Shown piece after piece: positions 5,864 to 7,254 of a stretch of DNA of 7,254 nt. Positions within the stretch are counted from its first letter, which is position 1. Each line of letters starts with the position of its first letter. A model generated the notes under the pieces. The model saw only the letters and a list, made by a program, of their open reading frames with translations. It did not search any database and was not told the origin of the DNA. The stretch spans positions 1 to 7,254 of the forward strand of contig CALYQY010000101.1 of NCBI GenBank assembly GCA_945291235.1, read 5' to 3'. The stretch is from an uncultured Gilliamella sp. GTDB taxonomy: Bacteria; Pseudomonadota; Gammaproteobacteria; Enterobacterales; Enterobacteriaceae. The position numbers and the translations under genes were made by a program.

Positions 5864-6478
5864 ATGAAAAAAATAGTGCCGATATTAAGTTGCTTAATGG
5901 TCATGCTATTAGCGGGTTGTCAAAACACAAATGGTGAAGAGTTTGATCCTGAAAAAGCGGCGCTAGCCCGAATGCGTTTAGGTTTGGGGTATTTGGCCAA
6001 AGCCGATGAATCAGAAGATAACGTCAAAGCCGCACATTATAATCTGAAATTAGCCGCACAATACTCGCCGAATAATCCGCAGGTTATGCTGGCTATGGCA
6101 ATGTTTGATCAGCATGTTGGTGAATATAACGAAGCAGAGATGATTTATAAACGCATCACCTTAATGCAACCGGGTAATGGCTTATATCATGTTCATTATG
6201 GCTCGTTTTTATGTGGCCGTAATCGTTATCAAGAAGCCAAGCAACAGTTTCAGCAAGGGCTTGATTTCGACCGGCACAGTTGGAAAGCGGATGTTTATGA
6301 GCAATATGGATATTGTGCGATTCAAAATGGCGATAAAAAAACGGCTGACTCAATGTTTCAGCAACTGTTTAAATACGATGCTAGCCGTCGAGATAGCGTA
6401 ATAAAAACCGCAGAACTCTACCGAACAAAAGGGGATGCGAAAGTGGCGAATTACCTATTTTCAGTAACCAAAAAATAG
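5864..6478 (+). CDS. pilW: Type IV pilus biogenesis/stability lipoprotein PilW (PilF), TPR protein
   Basis: From the ATG at 5864 the product has 204 residues. It begins with a lipoprotein signal: MKK, a hydrophobic stretch, and the lipobox L16-A17-G18-C19, predicting a lipidated Cys19. Residue 20 is Gln rather than Asp, favouring the outer membrane. The rest is a TPR array: about 35-68, 71-104 (AMAMFDQHVGEYNEAEMIYKR), 105-138 (VHYGSFLCGRNRYQEAKQQF) and 143-176. The YGSFLCG segment is typical of PilW/PilF, the pilotin that helps the PilQ secretin assemble in the outer membrane. The position directly after rlmN also matches this family. Pilus genes themselves are not in the window, so whether a type IV pilus or competence machine is made cannot be judged. 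The usual next genes rodZ and ispG are absent; mntP follows. It is probably co-transcribed with rlmN. Confidence 0.87.
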   Translation: MKKIVPILSCLMVMLLAGCQNTNGEEFDPEKAALARMRLGLGYLAKADESEDNVKAAHYNLKLAAQYSPNNPQVMLAMAMFDQHVGEYNEAEMIYKRITLMQPGNGLYHVHYGSFLCGRNRYQEAKQQFQQGLDFDRHSWKADVYEQYGYCAIQNGDKKTADSMFQQLFKYDASRRDSVIKTAELYRTKGDAKVANYLFSVTKK

Positions 6479-6480
6479 TT

Positions 6481-6509
6481 TTGATTAAACAATAAAAATT
6501 AAATATAAA
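6481..6509 (+). promoter_or_regulatory. Candidate mntP promoter
   Basis: TTGATT (6481-6486) and TATAAA (6504-6509) are separated by exactly 17 bp, in the 59-bp pilW-mntP gap. The start would be near 6516, with a leader of about 22 nt. There is no terminator between pilW and this promoter, so readthrough from rlmN-pilW could also supply mntP. No recognisable MntR operator dyad is seen. Confidence 0.5.
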
Positions 6510-6537
6510 ATATATCATTTGAAGCAGAGTATATGTC

Positions 6538-7110
6538 ATGAGTTTCTGGGCTATTTTGTTATTGGCGTTAGCCATGTCTACAGATGCGTTTGCCGTAGCG
6601 GTATGTCGTGGCACATCTTACCAATCAACGCCTTTTATTGGCGCATTAAAAGTTGGACTATTATTTGGTGTCATTGAAGCCATTACCCCCTTATTGGGTT
6701 GGTTAATCGGCTATATTGCTCTGCAATATATTGAAAAGTGGGATCATTGGGTCGTTTTTGCCGTCATGTTATTTTTAGGTATTAGCATGATTTATAATAG
6801 TTTTAAGGAAGATGATGAAAATTGTGATGAGTCAGTCACCCAATCGTCAAAAAAATCTTTTTTAATGCTTATTTTTACCGCAATCTCAACCAGTATTGAT
6901 GCCTTTGCCGTGGGGGTTGGATTAGCGCTTGCCAGTGTTAATATCTATCTTGCCGCTGGAATGATTGGTCTGGCGACCTGTATTATGGTGACAATTGGCT
7001 TATTGTTAGGTCGAAAAATCGGTTGTTTTATTGGAAAAAAAGCTGAGCTAATCGGCGGAATAGTCCTTATCTTAATTGGTGTGATAACACTTTATCAGCA
7101 TCTATCGTAA
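6538..7110 (+). CDS. mntP: Manganese exporter MntP
   Basis: The 190-residue product matches the MntP (formerly YebN, DUF204) family; E. coli is 188 residues. It is an inner-membrane Mn2+ efflux pump that protects against manganese excess. About six membrane helices can be placed: 4-24, 33-60, 66-88, 107-130, 135-157 and 167-186. The internal two-fold repeat is clear: MSTDAFAVAVCRG (13-25) in the first half and STSIDAFAVGVGLA (117-130) in the second, each with the conserved acidic residue (D16, D121). E47 in GVIEAITPLLGW and the GKKAELIGG segment (166-174) are also family hallmarks. The hydrophilic loop EDDENCDESV (91-100) joins the halves. The start has a weak Shine-Dalgarno (AGAG, 6525-6528), but the alignment with E. 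coli begins at this Met. The gene ends the transcript at two hairpins. Confidence 0.95.
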   Translation: MSFWAILLLALAMSTDAFAVAVCRGTSYQSTPFIGALKVGLLFGVIEAITPLLGWLIGYIALQYIEKWDHWVVFAVMLFLGISMIYNSFKEDDENCDESVTQSSKKSFLMLIFTAISTSIDAFAVGVGLALASVNIYLAAGMIGLATCIMVTIGLLLGRKIGCFIGKKAELIGGIVLILIGVITLYQHLS

Positions 7111-7114
7111 TGAG

Positions 7115-7140
7115 AAAAACCGTCTACGTGACGGTTTTTT
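7115..7140 (+). terminator. Strong Rho-independent terminator after mntP
   Basis: CCGTC (7120-7124) and GACGG (7130-7134) form a stem with a 5-nt loop TACGT. It is extended by A5 before and T6 after (7135-7140), so the 3' U tract follows directly. It begins 4 nt after the mntP TAA. The A tract on the other side makes it potentially bidirectional. Confidence 0.88.
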
Positions 7141-7145
7141 ATTGG

Positions 7146-7178
7146 CGGCAGATTATTATCTGCCGTTACTATTTTTAT
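7146..7178 (+). terminator. Second hairpin, tandem terminator
   Basis: CGGCAGAT (7146-7153) and ATCTGCCG (7158-7165) form a perfect 8-bp stem with loop TATT, five bases after the first terminator's T run. The following TTACTATTTTTAT (7166-7178) is a T-rich but interrupted tail. It is probably a backup terminator for the mntP transcript. It could instead be a processing or other RNA hairpin. Confidence 0.5.
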
Positions 7179-7254
7179 ACTAAAACATAGGTGTTTTCTG
7201 AAACTTCTTGTCAAATATTTATCGATTAAACCACAAACCAAATCATACATTGCT
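7166..7254. other. AT-rich tail of the window without recognisable gene
   Basis: These 89 bases show no open frame with family similarity and no clear promoter. A minus-strand TTGACA occurs at 7214-7209, but no good -10 box lies 16-18 bp from it. The stretch may be the intergenic space before the next gene. Confidence 0.4.

Noticed and set aside
6156..6614. Small frames overlapping pilW and the mntP start (65, 74 and 77 codons)
   Set aside because: Each lies in another frame or strand of a well-supported gene, without ribosome binding site or family likeness.
1..7254. CRISPR array, insertion sequence, toxin-antitoxin or defence system
   Set aside because: No regularly spaced repeats, transposase, integrase or recognisable toxin or antitoxin genes were seen; all genes belong to common chromosomal families.

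Overview
This is an AT-rich chromosomal segment from a gammaproteobacterium. The evidence is a tRNA-His gene close to the enterobacterial form, a CpxR/CpxA-like two-component pair, the rlmN-pilW gene pair, CyuA (YhaM-type cysteine desulfidase) and MntP. All protein genes look intact, and codon and base use appear similar throughout. An AT-rich host-associated lineage such as the Orbaceae (Gilliamella-like) would fit, but that placement is inference from gene content and composition only.

Layout from left to right. The 5' part of a tRNA-His gene lies on the minus strand and is cut by the window edge; it has a good sigma70 promoter. Next, also on the minus strand, is cyuA with a hairpin terminator after it. 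A 330-bp divergent intergenic region (1473-1802) follows and carries a cluster of TAGTC motifs, including a perfect dyad TTTAGTC-N7-GACTAAA. The plus-strand cpxR-cpxA pair comes next (18-bp gap). Its end overlaps the end of a convergent minus-strand gene for a secreted M15-family zinc D,D-carboxypeptidase. A short divergent promoter region separates that gene from plus-strand rlmN, which is followed after 25 bp by pilW (a TPR lipoprotein) and then by mntP with its own promoter. Two consecutive hairpins after mntP close the block. The last ~90 bases hold no recognisable gene.

Functionally, several genes concern the cell envelope: the Cpx-like sensor and regulator, a periplasmic peptidoglycan peptidase, and a pilus-secretin assembly lipoprotein. 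The others are housekeeping or detoxification genes: cysteine breakdown to pyruvate, H2S and ammonia (CyuA), 23S rRNA/tRNA A2 methylation (RlmN) and Mn2+ export (MntP). I found no mobile element, CRISPR array, toxin-antitoxin pair, defence island or new multigene system. The least explained signal is the TAGTC dyad cluster between cyuA and cpxR. Other points of interest are the divergent Cpx sensor domain without cpxP, the interlocked stop codons of cpxA and the peptidase gene, and the unusual pilW-mntP junction.
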